From Paramecium octaurelia (Eukaryota > Ciliophora > Oligohymenophorea > Peniculida > Parameciidae), in the NCBI GenBank assembly GCA_905182995.1, contig CAJJDP010000101.1:127099-191098 (forward strand): 64,000 bases of DNA, read 5' to 3'. Shown here in pieces: positions 1 to 11,503 of this stretch; position 1 is the first letter of the stretch, and each line of letters opens with the position of its first letter. The notes below the pieces were generated by a model that saw nothing but the letters and a program-made list of their open reading frames with translations, was not told where the DNA came from and made no database searches. The position numbers and the translations under genes are program-made.

Positions 1-183
1 ATGGCTATATCATAGCTTTGAAAAGAGGGTTTGTAAAATGTAAAGGTATAAGTGAGAGTTTCACTCGTATTGGTTAAAATATTCTATCTGGAACATAAGC
101 CATTTTCAGGTACCAAATAGCATTCCAACCATAGTAGATCATCTCCAGAGCAAGTAGATGCTTAAATTGAATCCTTACTCTGA
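1..183 (+). CDS. 3' end of an unknown gene, cut by the window edge
   Basis: I do not recognise this fragment. The frame starting at base 3 reads into a candidate 25-nt GT...AG intron (110-134). Removing it puts the downstream exon in a frame that ends in the acidic tail SSPEQVDAQIESLL and a TGA at 181-183. Without the splice the frame meets TGA slightly earlier. It is convergent with the trehalose-phosphate-synthase-like gene, 180 bp away. No domain can be named from about 50 residues, and the exon assignment rests only on the intron signal and the tail composition. Confidence 0.4.
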
Positions 184-363
184 CAATCAATCCATCCATC
201 ATTTTCTAATTATACTTTAAATTTCTCAATTGCAGGGTAAATTTGATCACATAAGACCTCTATAACCAATAGTGAGCAGATTAGTATGGGTAGCATTTAA
301 ATATAAATTATATTTTTTTGTGATACTAAAATTTAAAATGCAATACCTATATATATAATTTAT

Positions 364-3300
364 TCACATCATTCGTAACAATTCGATTACTTCCTATTAT
401 GAATTAAGATAATAATTGGCATAAGATGGAACAAGACCCAATGATACTGAGAAATGATTGCCATTCTATTAAATCAAATAAAATATTGATACCTCCGTAA
501 AATATTTTCTACTTTAGGTAATCACCTTAAAATGAGAAAATACATCCTCATTCTCAATGCCTCTGGCTATTATCAAAGCAAAATCCAGTTTTCCTCTTTA
601 TAGATACTCCTTCTGCATGATCAATTCTAAAATCATTCCTTTGTTCAAATTCTTTGGACAGACCTCTAAATAGTTTGATTTCACTATCAATTAAAAGTTA
701 GGATATCGTTCAACTATAGTTTATATGTTTTCTACAAGATCCTGAATTAGTTGTTGAGCATAATCCTCTTAATTTTTGACTTACCAACTTATCGAACTTT
801 CTTTAACTTCTACCATTACTCCTTCTGTTTTTGAGGCATAAGAATTGAAAACTTTCTTGACTTGGGTTAAGCATTAATAATCTATATTAAAGAGGGAATT
901 CCATTAATTTGAATCTGATCTAAATAGAATACCATTCTCTGCAAACAAATTGATATGTGACCCATTAAAATTGGATGATAATTCATTGTATAATCCACTT
1001 GAAATTATATACACCTTATGGGTCTTTGCTAATTCTTTTAAGGCCTGCACAATTGATTGTTACACTTTTCTAAGGACAATTATATCCTCGTTGCCTTTCA
1101 TGTGTGGACTTTATTGAAAAAAATGATGGGGCTTATAGTCAAGAACATATTGATCACTCAGAATTGATTCAAATTCTAATAGAATAATTCCTTTAGTTGA
1201 TTGTTAATATGCTCTTGCTACTTACTAAATATCGAGATTTAAAAATTTCATATTATGAGCTACTTTTACTAGATATTCATCCTCATTTCTTATGCTAATT
1301 TAAGCAAATTTAAGCATTGAAGCAGCCTTCTTTGCATCAATAAAGATATTTTCTATCCATTACGAAGTTTAATTTAAACGAATTAGCTATTAATCTTTTT
1401 CAACTAAAAGTCTATGAACTTGTGTGAATTGATATGACCTTTTCATTATTTTATCCAATAGATCAGAGAATTTATCTTTGAAGTCCTTATGAGAAAATAC
1501 ATTAAACGTAGATATAGAGTGGCAGCCTCTATGATAACAACTTGAGTCACTTATCAGAACTATAGGCATAGGGTTTAGATGAATGTATTCCAGAAGATAA
1601 AAATCGTGTCTCCCACTGTACCGACATTAAAAGTACATGTTGGCTTTAGAGAACTCTTCAAAGCGTTATTTAGAATCCATATCATCCTCTATTAACTTAA
1701 TAAAATAATCTTCATTATTTGGATACAATAATTGATTAATTTATTAAATCTAATTTATTAATTAGGTTCTTTAAATTTATATATCATTGTCTTCAAATAC
1801 CTTCAGTTATATTTAGATAAATTTAATTTGAGGGTTCTTCTGAATGATATCAGTTTCCTTAATAAATTTCAAAAGGTGCCTGAATTTCAATTCCACTCCT
1901 GATTGATGTCCATAAGTGTCTACTCCAACTATTCTGATTTCATTCTCTGTGATATTTCTATTATATTTCCCAGCTTACTTATACTCTCCACATGCTTTAA
2001 TTTCTATACTTGGATTTTGCAATTTTACATAGATTTCTCGGCCATAATAATGAAATGCCAAATTTCCCCTGAATGAATGATATTCTACCTTGTATAAATC
2101 CTTCATAGTTGATAAGAATTCGTTAGCAGTGTCATAATTACTAAAACAAACCACATTAGCTTGTAGAAATGAATTTGTTATCTCTAAATAGAATGGAATT
2201 AACTTCAAATTATCAATATGAGGGAATAGTCTATTATAAAATATAACTATTGGCAATCGAGTGAATTTATGACTAACAAAGATCTAACTTAAATATAATA
2301 ATCGATAGTCGGCTATTAAAGCTATGGAACTTTGATTAATGTAAGGTTTCATTTCTTAGAAGAATGAGTCATTCATCTTTTTAAAGCAATCCTGCATATG
2401 TTCAGAATACTCTAATGCTGCTAATTTTGTTATGCTTACATCATTGTTCATTATTGGCTAATACAATTTAGTACAGAACTCTTGATTAAAATACTCTAAG
2501 CAATCCTAATCCACAAACACTGGAACAAATCCGTATAATTTCAAAAAGTCTTTTAATGCTTCACTTGTGTCATTGATTTTCTCCCCTTACTCGTTTAATA
2601 CTATTGGCAATCCAAACCAAATTCTCTTGAATTATTATACCCCAAATAAAAGATGCAAACTAAAAGAATGTTAAAAAGTTCTGCTTTCATATTGTCCATC
2701 TGATTTCTTGATAACAACTATAGGGAGATAGAAGGTAGATACAAGTAAAGTATCCTCATCACTGATTCCTATCAAAGGGTCTTCGTTGACTTCGTACAAA
2801 ATATCATTCTAATTGAAATTTTTCAATTATCTAAACTTTGGATTCTCATTATATTATTAATATAATGATTAAAAGTTGCTATCTTTATTAATTTCAGTAA
2901 TGGTCTTTTTTTTCTCATCATCCGATTCTGATGATTCAGTATCATTTTCACCAGCTATCTCCTTAGCAAAACTATCGTATCCTTCCACGGAATCCTCAGA
3001 ATCATCTTTTGCTTAATCAAAAGGATCAAATTGATCACTCATTCGAGTCCTTGTGACTCTACTTAAGGCTTCCTGATTTAAGCATACACTTGATTTAAAT
3101 CTCTTTTCTATAAATTCTCTGCCTTCATAATTATTCCATTCTGCTGTCAAAGCAACTTTCCAATATCTGCATCGATATTTACGATCTTATGGCAATTCTT
3201 CCCAAATTGTGTTCCCATTTTCTATTATCACAAATTTAAACTGCAATTTTGTTCCTTCATATAATGTATAGCTTTACCTCTCTAGAATATTATTGGGTTT

Positions 3301-3461
3301 TCAGTCACCCATTTTGGAAATGATGCTGGTTCAGTTTTTAAAATACATGCTTTTTTCTCATTCCAGTTTCCCAAATCTGGTTAATTACCAACAACTCCTA
3401 CTACTTATGAAAGGGATGTTCTAACAATTACATTGAATACTACTGAACACTCCGTACTCAT
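364..3461 (-). CDS. CBM20 + trehalose-6-phosphate synthase/phosphatase-like fusion protein, probably catalytically degenerate
   Basis: About 1,010 residues. Residues 1-100 form a CBM20 starch-binding domain (VVGNQPDLGNWNEKKA, a Trp after FPK, then YTLYEGTKLQFKFV). An acidic linker follows, then a GT20 trehalose-6-phosphate-synthase-like region (GVDTYGHQSGVELKF aligns with the family motif GVDxxDxxKGxxxK). The C-terminal third is a HAD phosphatase-like domain with AENGILFR, TEGVMVEVKESSISW and LEVCPKNLNKGMILELIM. A 29-nt intron splits the CBM20 domain, and a 27-nt one probably lies near the 3' end. Active-site motifs look lost: the phosphatase DxDGT is LLLEFESIL and the synthase DYHL is DYRL. 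Known relatives with this order include plant class II TPS proteins, which are largely regulatory. I infer a glycogen- or starch-binding regulator rather than an enzyme. The start is the first ATG of the CBM20 frame. Confidence 0.88.
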
Positions 3462-3837
3462 TTTTAATAATTAATGCAATCATAATAGTTGAAATAACCA
3501 ATTAATACTCCTAATTCAGTAATTTTTATCGCATGAAACGCATTTTCATAATTCAACATTTAAAAAAAGAGTCAAAATAGAATTAACTTTTTAGGCAAGT
3601 TGATTTTAAATTATACTAAATTTTAAAATGAGGTTGAAATATGGAAAAAGTTTAATTATCATTACAGTATTTTAGATTGAAAAATATTGTGCTCATCTAA
3701 TTCAATAAACTTATGTATTTTCATATTTAGAAGATGTGCAATAATTCTTTAAATAGAAATATGAAAATTTTATAATTAATTAAATAAATTAAGCATTATT
3801 ATTTTTATTTTTAATCAAAAATCCAAATATAAATTAA

Positions 3838-4200
3838 TCAATTTTTATTCATAAACAAGAAATTATTCATAACTTTAACATATTTTTATTTGAGATACTT
3901 GATGTAATAATATTAAATCTCTTCTACATCTCTTCCTTATTTAATATAAGCACATTTAGAGTATTTAACCATTCTTATATTTGCTTCATATTTTCAAATG
4001 CATCTATCACCTTTTTGTAATGCAATATTATTCTTTTACAATCTTACTTTTTTAGAAAATTCTTTTTCTTTTTATTACTTATGATAGTATTGACACTATG
4101 ATATAGCTAATTTATTGGAAATAGAAAGTAGCAACTTTAATTGACAGAAACGTATTCATCTTATCATTTCTATCACAAGTATTCTGTTTCTCTATTTCAT
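3838..4200 (-). pseudogene. Possible decayed short helical gene (weak ESCRT-III/CHMP1-like resemblance)
   Basis: In the 950-bp gap between two minus-strand genes, one frame from ATG 4200 to TGA 3838 reads as charged helical protein but is interrupted by two TGAs. The middle contains stretches such as SKKVRLQKNNIALQKGD and KYEANIRMVKYSKC. Their spacing loosely recalls the N-terminal helices of CHMP1-type ESCRT-III proteins, but I would not rely on it. No GT...AG pair of usual size removes the stops. Other frames here also look protein-like, as AT-rich ciliate spacers often do, so this may be chance. The rest of 3462-4411 shows nothing else I can call. Confidence 0.25.
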
Positions 4201-4411
4201 TTTAACCGCAGTTCAGTTTTGATTTATCTTACTTCATTGATTTACATTGAATGATTAAATTGAAATTTTTGATATGAAATATACAACAAATTTTTTTAAC
4301 ATTACTTATTATGGCTTTATTATTATTTTTATAAGGATATCAACACCTGCTAAATTCAATTTAATTTACCATAAATTGTTATACATTATGAGAATGTTAT
4401 ATAAATAATTT

Positions 4412-5174
4412 TCAATTCAATTTTGGTCTCTTAATAAATTACATTGATTTGTTGTATAAATCATAAGTATCTTTGATCGACAATTAAAGATCATCTGTTT
4501 TGATGACATTTCCGAGTTCCTAATTCATATTATACTCTCGATTACCTCCTCCAAACTATCCAATTATTATTAGAAATCTAATTTTGAGACATGTTCAAAG
4601 AACTTATTGAACTCTGGAATTTCTTTTGCAGCTTTCATTGTGATATCAAGTTTTTGCATTTCTGAAATCATTTCATCTTTGACATTGTTCATTTCATTGA
4701 AGCAATTATAAAAACTTTAAAAACAATTATCCAGCTCTGGATTGCGCTATTCTTATTTTAGATGCAAAGCCATCTTCGGGATTGATTGAACAAATATTTC
4801 CTGAAGGTAATGACTTAATTAATCAGGTTTCTGCTATGTTTTTCCAAATAACAATTGAATTTATGTATTTCTTAATAGTCCCTAGCTTTGTTCTTGAAGT
4901 TCTTTATATTCCTATAACTGCTGATTTAGACCTGCCACCTGAAGGTTAATGTTAAAATGTACTTTGTTTTCTAATAGGTCAACATACATCTTTTTTCTTT
5001 TTCTACTATTTTTTGCAGATTCCCTGTTTTTTACAAGCTTCATTCTTTCACGAACAATGATCTCTTGATCTGTCAATGCTAAATTAAAATGAGATTTTTC
5101 TAACCCCTCTGTCCTCTCTTCTTTGGTTTATAATCGAATGAATGATCAAGAAAGTCATAATAATCATTATCCAT
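4412..5174 (-). CDS. bZIP transcription factor
   Basis: About 236 residues after removing two 26-nt introns, one after the acidic/aromatic N-terminus and one near the 3' end. The basic region VKNRESAKNSRKRKK matches the bZIP consensus N-x7-R/K exactly and sits near residues 38-55. It runs into a leucine-heptad helix (YVDLLENKVHFNINL...LNQQLQEYKEL). The family binds DNA as dimers in the nucleus. The C-terminal half is helical and Gln/Glu-rich with no named domain. The second intron is supported because the unspliced frame stops at once, while splicing extends the protein by about 30 residues to LGNVIKTDD...IKRPKLN. The 5' part is repeated at 6249-6502 by what looks like an assembly overlap. 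Confidence 0.88.
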
Positions 5175-6051
5175 GTTTTAATTTTATTATACTTTGAATT
5201 TTAGTATTCTAATTGACGTATATATATTTCCAGATGTTACGCATTATAATTCAATTAAATTTTTATTTGATGATGATAATTATTCAATCATAAATAAAAT
5301 CAAAAATAATTCAATATATGATAAAGAATAACGAATTAAAATAATTCATTTTTTATTAAGCTCATTGTTGTTGAGATTAATGAAATGAAACTGATCTCAA
5401 TTAATAATACTCTCAACAATTAAGTCAACGTGTTGAATTTTATTGTATATTATACAAGAATATTGCGTAATGTTTTATCATTATCATATTCCCTTTATGT
5501 AAACTTCATCTTTCAATTATACTAAGACGTTCAATAATTTGAAATGGGATTAGTTAACACATATAATGGAGAATTTGATCTCTTATTTTTGTTGAAATCC
5601 ATAAAATTTTTATCCTTTTTGTATCAATCTCATCACTCTCATGATTTAGGAGTATTCTACGCCACTACGATATATTAAAATGGTTTAAATTGAGTTCTTA
5701 ATTCAATTTTAAGTTATAATTCTGAAAAAGTCTTCAGTTTGAATTTTACAATCAACCCATAAATATGAATGGAAGCTTTTCTTAATTAATTTAAAAAGGG
5801 TTACCTGCAGTATAGCATATAGTTGATTATTTCCCTTTATAATGATTTCTGTATTATAGTTATATTAAACTGGATGACTTAAATTTGAAATTATTTAAAT
5901 TAGCTTGAATAATGCACTTGAATTCTCAAAGTAAATAGGGTTTTTACTTTATAGAAATTTATTTTGAATAAAGATTAGTATAAACACCAATTCTTAAGGA
6001 TTATTTGGTGAAAATAGTATTATAGTATTATAGCGTTAATTTAATTAAGAA
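5175..6051. other. 877-bp spacer without a callable gene
   Basis: Lies between the bZIP start and the 3' end of the Cys-rich gene. Minus-strand frames stay open for long stretches (one ends at TGA 5484 with DEVYIKGI), and a 49-codon plus-strand ORF begins with MGLVNTYNGEFDLL. In DNA this AT-rich with one stop codon, such frames are expected by chance. One minus reading has a clean 24-nt intron but also an internal TGA, so a decayed gene is possible. The same sequence recurs at 6503-7379. Confidence 0.4.
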
Positions 6052-6247
6052 TCATTAAAATATTAATAAAATCAATATGGCGGGTAATAGATGTGATGCA
6101 AAATCTTCATCTACTTTGCAAATTTATGGACAATTAAATGAGCCAGTTATATAATCATTGCATTTTAAACAATAGCCATTGTTGCTAATATAAAATTAAC
6201 TGTCTGCTTGCTCGTCGAATGTTGGAGTTTCTTCACTCTCGTCGTAA
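6052..6247 (-). CDS. Truncated copy of the 3' end of the Cys-rich surface protein gene
   Basis: The same sequence as 7380-7575. It encodes the last 64 codons or so of the Cys-rich protein, including the hydrophobic tail LLPAILILLIF, and stops at TGA 6054-6052. It is cut at the N at 6248. I read it as an assembly copy, not a separate gene. Confidence 0.8.
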
Positions 6248-6248
6248 N
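6248..6248. other. Assembly gap (single N) between overlapping contigs
   Basis: A single undetermined base joins the two copies of the 1,327-bp repeat. Reading frames that cross it, such as bZIP sequence fused to the Cys-rich tail, are artificial. Confidence 0.97.
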
Positions 6249-6502
6249 CTGATTTAGACCTGCCACCTGAAGGTTAATGTTAAAATGTACTTTGTTTTCT
6301 AATAGGTCAACATACATCTTTTTTCTTTTTCTACTATTTTTTGCAGATTCCCTGTTTTTTACAAGCTTCATTCTTTCACGAACAATGATCTCTTGATCTG
6401 TCAATGCTAAATTAAAATGAGATTTTTCTAACCCCTCTGTCCTCTCTTCTTTGGTTTATAATCGAATGAATGATCAAGAAAGTCATAATAATCATTATCC
6501 AT
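6249..6502 (-). CDS. Truncated copy of the 5' part of the bZIP gene
   Basis: Identical to 4921-5174: start codon, first intron and basic region, cut off by the N in the middle of the leucine zipper. It is part of the contig overlap and probably absent from the genome as a second locus. Confidence 0.8.
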
Positions 6503-7575
6503 GTTTTAATTTTATTATACTTTGAATTTTAGTATTCTAATTGACGTATATATATTTCCAGATGTTACGCATTATAATTCAATTAAATTTTTATTTGATG
6601 ATGATAATTATTCAATCATAAATAAAATCAAAAATAATTCAATATATGATAAAGAATAACGAATTAAAATAATTCATTTTTTATTAAGCTCATTGTTGTT
6701 GAGATTAATGAAATGAAACTGATCTCAATTAATAATACTCTCAACAATTAAGTCAACGTGTTGAATTTTATTGTATATTATACAAGAATATTGCGTAATG
6801 TTTTATCATTATCATATTCCCTTTATGTAAACTTCATCTTTCAATTATACTAAGACGTTCAATAATTTGAAATGGGATTAGTTAACACATATAATGGAGA
6901 ATTTGATCTCTTATTTTTGTTGAAATCCATAAAATTTTTATCCTTTTTGTATCAATCTCATCACTCTCATGATTTAGGAGTATTCTACGCCACTACGATA
7001 TATTAAAATGGTTTAAATTGAGTTCTTAATTCAATTTTAAGTTATAATTCTGAAAAAGTCTTCAGTTTGAATTTTACAATCAACCCATAAATATGAATGG
7101 AAGCTTTTCTTAATTAATTTAAAAAGGGTTACCTGCAGTATAGCATATAGTTGATTATTTCCCTTTATAATGATTTCTGTATTATAGTTATATTAAACTG
7201 GATGACTTAAATTTGAAATTATTTAAATTAGCTTGAATAATGCACTTGAATTCTCAAAGTAAATAGGGTTTTTACTTTATAGAAATTTATTTTGAATAAA
7301 GATTAGTATAAACACCAATTCTTAAGGATTATTTGGTGAAAATAGTATTATAGTATTATAGCGTTAATTTAATTAAGAATCATTAAAATATTAATAAAAT
7401 CAATATGGCGGGTAATAGATGTGATGCAAAATCTTCATCTACTTTGCAAATTTATGGACAATTAAATGAGCCAGTTATATAATCATTGCATTTTAAACAA
7501 TAGCCATTGTTGCTAATATAAAATTAACTGTCTGCTTGCTCGTCGAATGTTGGAGTTTCTTCACTCTCGTCGTAA
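6249..7575. repeat. Right copy of the 1,327-bp exact direct repeat
   Basis: Second copy of 4921-6247. It continues seamlessly into the full Cys-rich gene to the right, while the left copy continues seamlessly into the full bZIP gene. This reciprocal completeness is the signature of an unmerged overlap. Bases 6503-7379 inside it repeat the 877-bp spacer and hold nothing else that I can call. Confidence 0.93.
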
Positions 7576-9128
7576 AAAAGATCCTGCGATTCATCAAAGG
7601 TAATCTGAGTTTCACAAAGGTAGCAATATCCGTTGATATTTGTAGCCAAACAATTCTCTTTATATCTTTTGCAGTTATTGTCAGTAGCAGTAAGATAGTA
7701 TTTATCACGGCAAACATTACATTTTTGTAAATTTCCATCGCAATTTTGACAACCACTCAAACAAGGTTTACAAGTTGATTCAACAAGTCCATAGTTGTCT
7801 TCACACTTTGTGCATTCCTTTAATTTATTGCATTCCAAACAAAAACTAACTTCACAACTTTGACATTTATTCAAGTCATCCAAATAATAGCCAGATGCAC
7901 AAGTAAGGCATAGTGTTTCATTTAAACATTTTTGACAATTGGGTGTACATTATACACAAAGATTACCAAAGTAACCATCAGTGCATTCTTTACAGATGAG
8001 TTGCTTGCTAGTATCAACATCGCAAGAGATACAATTTTTAATATTTTCTGCGCAGTTTTTGCAGATACTCATTTACAAGGAGGTGTCAAAGACTAGATTA
8101 AACCCAAAATTGCAAACTTTGCATTGACCTTATTAATTGTCAATGGTGTAACAATCATGAGTATTTAAGATACAAGAATAACCATTGGAATCTTGAAAGA
8201 GTAGATATCCAACAATGCATTAAGTGGGAATAGTAAGTGATTGGCATCTCCTGAAGTTGTTGCTGCCATTGTTACAAGGCTAACAAGATTTTGAATCCTG
8301 TGTTAAATAATATCCATTGTTGCAATCTATACATTAGAAATTCCTACTCCTTTCATTAGTAGAACATTTCATGCAATTTGGAATTTACTATTGACAATTC
8401 TCGCAGTAGGAATCATCAGCAGCCAATAAGAAACCTGTAAGACAAGTATAGCAAATTTGTGGAAGTTGACTAGGATTTTGACATGTGAAACACCCAACTG
8501 GACATTTGAGACATAAGTCGTTTTCTTGATCAAAATAATAAGTATCAAGACAAGCTTAACAAACTAATTATTCTTAATCCAAAACACATGATTTGCATCC
8601 TTCTTGATTTTCTTCTGGATTACAAGTTAAGCAACTCACGCTTTATTCATGAATGTCCATGTAATATCCATCATCACAAACAGTGCAGTAATACTTTGAA
8701 TCACAAGCTGAGCATCCCTCTGGACATGCATAACAACTTTCTTAGAGATAGTATTTATCCAAACACTTTTGGCATCTCCCATGAATTGAAATTTGAGTGC
8801 ATGCTTCAACTTTGAGACACACTCCATTTATCATAATGTAGCCATCTAGACAAAGTGTGCAGATGTATTAAGTCAACTCAGAAGACTTACAACATTTGAT
8901 GCATCCCTTGGGACAAGGAGTACAAGTTTATGAAGTCGAATCATAGTAGTATTAATTCAAACATGTATCACAACCCTGTGATTTTTAGCATTTACAAGAG
9001 GGCTGTTTACACTAAATACATTATTGTCCATTCCAAAAATAACCAGTGAGATAAGTGGCACAACTCTGTGAAATCCTGATGCTCTGATCTTCCTTAGACA
9101 ATACAATGGTAATTAATAAAAATAACAT
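7380..9128 (-). CDS. Cysteine-rich surface protein with furin-like/EGF-like repeats and hydrophobic C-terminus
   Basis: A single exon of about 582 residues. It opens with a short hydrophobic leader (MLFLLITIVLS), a probable signal peptide. The body is a run of CxxC modules spaced 6-15 residues apart (for example CLSGCQNCDGNLQKCNVC), the pattern of furin-like/growth-factor-receptor Cys repeats that is common in ciliate surface proteins. An acidic stretch near the end (DESQDLFYDESEETPTFDEQ) precedes two more Cys pairs and a terminal hydrophobic segment (LLPAILILLIF) ending in TGA at 7382-7380. That tail fits a GPI-anchor signal or membrane anchor. I infer an extracellular, disulfide-rich surface protein. 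The ligand or role cannot be read from sequence. It diverges from the VAP gene across 143 bp. Confidence 0.85.
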
Positions 9129-9271
9129 TAATTAATAATCCAATGGTCTGTTTAATGTTTAAAAGCAAATGAAATTTGAAGCATGGGTAACACTTCTATT
9201 TGTGAACATTACACTAAAATATTCTTGTATTAAAAGAGACACTCATATAATGAAAATATTAAATATAATTT

Positions 9272-10047
9272 ATGTAAGGATTAATTGATATTGAACCCAA
9301 ATAATATTTAGACTTCGCTGCTGAGGAAGGTAAATTAGGATAAACCACTCTCACTGTATTCAACTTGACCTCTAATTAATTATCATTCAAAGTAAGCATA
9401 CTCATCTATGTCCAGATCAAAACTGCTAACCCAATGTTATTCTAAGTGAAACCAAGCATCGGCATCATAGCACCTAACAATCAAGTCTCCATTGTAATCA
9501 CAACTGCCCAACCTCTCAAGGAGAATGGCAATTTGAATTCTAAATTCCAAATCAACGCATGCACACTTCTATAAGATGAATAGGGTAATACCATCTTCTA
9601 TAAGAAAGATCTTACTAATTTTTGGAAATCTGTTGATGCAGCACTAATACAGTAAGTACAAGTGAGGAGTCGAATTAAGCCTGTGGAGGTGCAACAAGAA
9701 ATTATGCCATAATAAATTCAATAAAGTGTGATATCAGAGAATAGTGACATGATGAATCTGTTGTACTAATCAATAGTCGATCCGAAATCAAGGGAATAAG
9801 ACGAGGAGATATAGAGATATCAAGAGCAGATCGATCAAATGGTATGTACTCTTCCCCTAAGCTTTTAGACCAAGGAACTATCCGATTATTAATTGATATT
9901 AAGGAGTGTGAAATAGCAACAAGCAGCTATTAAACATCTTGGTATGTATCAAATCATAATGTCGCAATAGGTAACAAATTCGAGTTGAATTAAGTGTTGA
10001 TAATTGGTGCAATATCGATCGTTTTGGGATTCATATTCGGAAATTGA
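9272..10047 (+). CDS. VAP-type MSP-domain protein, tail-anchored in the ER
   Basis: About 231 residues after removal of introns at 9392-9415 (24 nt), 9842-9868 (27 nt) and 9942-9970 (29 nt). Residues 1-120 form a major-sperm-protein fold: TTLTVFNLTSNQLSFK joins across intron 1 to IKTANPMLFQVKPSIGII, matching the VAP signature (FKVKTTNPxxYxVRP). A Gln-rich coiled-coil linker follows, then a C-terminal membrane segment (VLIIGAISIVLGFIF) three residues from the end. In other eukaryotes VAPs sit in the ER membrane and recruit FFAT-motif proteins to contact sites. Each splice is required: skipping the third gives an early TGA before the anchor. The start ATG lies just ahead of LIDIEPKQYLDF, as expected for the domain edge. 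Confidence 0.9.
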
Positions 10048-10068
10048 TTAATTAAATTTATCAATTAA

Positions 10069-10629
10069 ATGGGAACAATTACTATAGGAAATTGTTAATG
10101 TCAATGTTACATCAATTATGTGTCTTGCGATTGCTCCTGTGACCAAAATGAAATCCGTACCATCAGAAGCAATCGATTCACAGAACAATCCACCAGGAAT
10201 CGATCCAAGAAACGATCACCAGGAGATTCATCAGATCGACAATCCAAGTTTTCATCCACCCAGAAACCAACCAGTCGAAGCAAATCATCGAACTCTGACA
10301 AATCCATCTATCTCTTATCAGATTATTGCAACATCACCACTGAATCACAAAAACAAAGGAGGAAATCCAAACCCCATAAATCCTTCATTAAGTCCAGATC
10401 GTTATACATTTTCGAAGTTGATTCCAATAAGAACCTCTCCAATAATGTAGAATAGAGCTTGAGTCCCCTTTCCTTGTCAGATATCGGAACTGTTAACAAA
10501 CCCAAAATGCAGAGCATGGGTACAGAACCTCCTAAAAAGTCAGCAGAGCAGAAAAAATACGTCAAGTGGAATCTACCGCAACACTATCTCAGATAAAATA
10601 AACAAAATTAGTAGGAATTTTATTCGTGA
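10069..10629 (+). CDS. Unknown Ser/Arg/Lys-rich protein
   Basis: I do not recognise it. One exon of about 186 residues: a Cys-rich start (CQCQCYINYVSCDCSC), a basic Ser/Arg-rich middle (RSKKRSPGDSSDRQ) and a tail KKYVKWNLPQHYL before TGA at 10627-10629. The region is richer in G+C than its neighbours, and an overlapping frame (10118-10462) and an antisense frame are also open. I prefer this frame because it alone continues to a stop 5 bp short of the convergent gene. Unlike most genes here it uses CGA for Arg often. The first ATG is only 21 bp after the VAP stop, so the true start may be later. Confidence 0.55.
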
Positions 10630-10634
10630 TTATA

Positions 10635-11447
10635 TCAAACAAATAATCTCAATGCTGGTTACTTCTATTACAACTTCTAAGTCTTATCCTAATCCTAGGA
10701 TAAAAACACCTTAGGGTTCTCTCGAAGCTATAGTTTACTGTTTGCAGGATTGGTGAACGTCACGATTCTATCACTAATCGGAGGCAGTTTTACGGGCTTG
10801 TTCATATAGTCATAGGGTTGAGTCCTTATTTCTTACTATTGCACAGGCGATATTTGAACTGAAAAGGATTTATTTCTTTAAGGGATTGGAGAGTAGGTCT
10901 CTTATTCCTCATAACTCTACTCCATTTGGGATTAATATAATGCTTTGTTTTTTTGTGCTCTCTGCTCCTCCCTCTATATTCTCAGCTTTTAAGCCACTTC
11001 CTGATTACGGACTGCCTTACTCTGCAAAGAACCAGGAACTGCTCCATCAATGTCATTTGTACATAGTAACCTATCAACCTCAATTTACCCTCATCACACA
11101 CAATTATCATACTTGGGTTGATCGTAATAATTCTCCAATGCTCTATATTATTTGATCTCGCCTTCCGGGATCACGAAGTGTTTCTTATTGGATTTTTCGA
11201 AGTACTCTTCTCCTTGAGGAATACAAATATTGCAGAAATGATGGAAATCATGTTAGTACCTTCTTCTCCCAAATTTGTAATCCTGCTTTGGAACTTGTTG
11301 TCTTTCATCACTTGATATTCATTACTAAACTCTGATTTGTTCTTCGTATCTGAATTGATTCGGCAACAACCTATTCATGTACGCATTTCTGGATTTTGGC
11401 TGGGCCCCTAAAATATCAACTGTCAAAAGTGATCGATCATATTACAT
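10635..11447 (-). CDS. Unknown protein, helical and Gln-rich C-terminal half
   Basis: About 255 residues with two phase-preserving introns (24 nt, and a candidate of 21 nt), each removing in-frame TGAs. The N-terminus MQYDRSLLTVDILGAQPKS leads to an aromatic/His stretch (FHHFCNICIPQGEEYF) and KHFVIPEGEIKQYRALENYY. A charged helix (AQKLRIQREEQRAQKNKAL) and a low-complexity tail ending PALRLFV follow. No family is recognised. The single frame held across three exons and the head and tail spacing to its neighbours (57 bp and 5 bp) support a real gene. The 21-nt intron is at the short end of the usual range and is the least certain part. Confidence 0.65.
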
Positions 11448-11503
11448 TTTATTATATAATTATTCAACTGTAGTAACAATATAATTATTGTCTAACATAT
11501 TAA

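Larger units (their letters stand above)
4921..6247. repeat. Left copy of a 1,327-bp exact direct repeat flanking a single N
   Basis: Bases 4921-6247 recur at 6249-7575 (offset 1,328) with no difference in any stretch that I compared. Copy one ends and copy two begins directly at the lone N. It contains the 5' part of the bZIP gene, the spacer and the 3' end of the Cys-rich gene. That is what two overlapping contigs joined without merging would give. Confidence 0.93.

Noticed and set aside
4921-7575. True tandem duplication of bZIP/Cys-rich genes
   Set aside because: Zero divergence, exact abutment on a single N and reciprocal gene truncation fit an unmerged contig overlap.
8588-8827. Short ORFs on both strands inside the Cys-rich gene
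   Set aside because: Shadows of the single long exon read with the ciliate code.
10118-10462. Alternative plus-strand frame beginning MCLAIAPVTKMKSVPSE
   Set aside because: Ends well before the convergent gene and has no intron that links it onward. Its Arg codon use is better than the chosen frame, so it is not fully excluded.
10100-10565. Open minus-strand frame of about 155 codons (MTYFFCSADFLGGSVPML...)
   Set aside because: Antisense to a plus-strand frame that fits the stop spacing better; composition (many Leu, Phe, Trp, Cys) is that of a complement of Ser/Arg/Lys codons.
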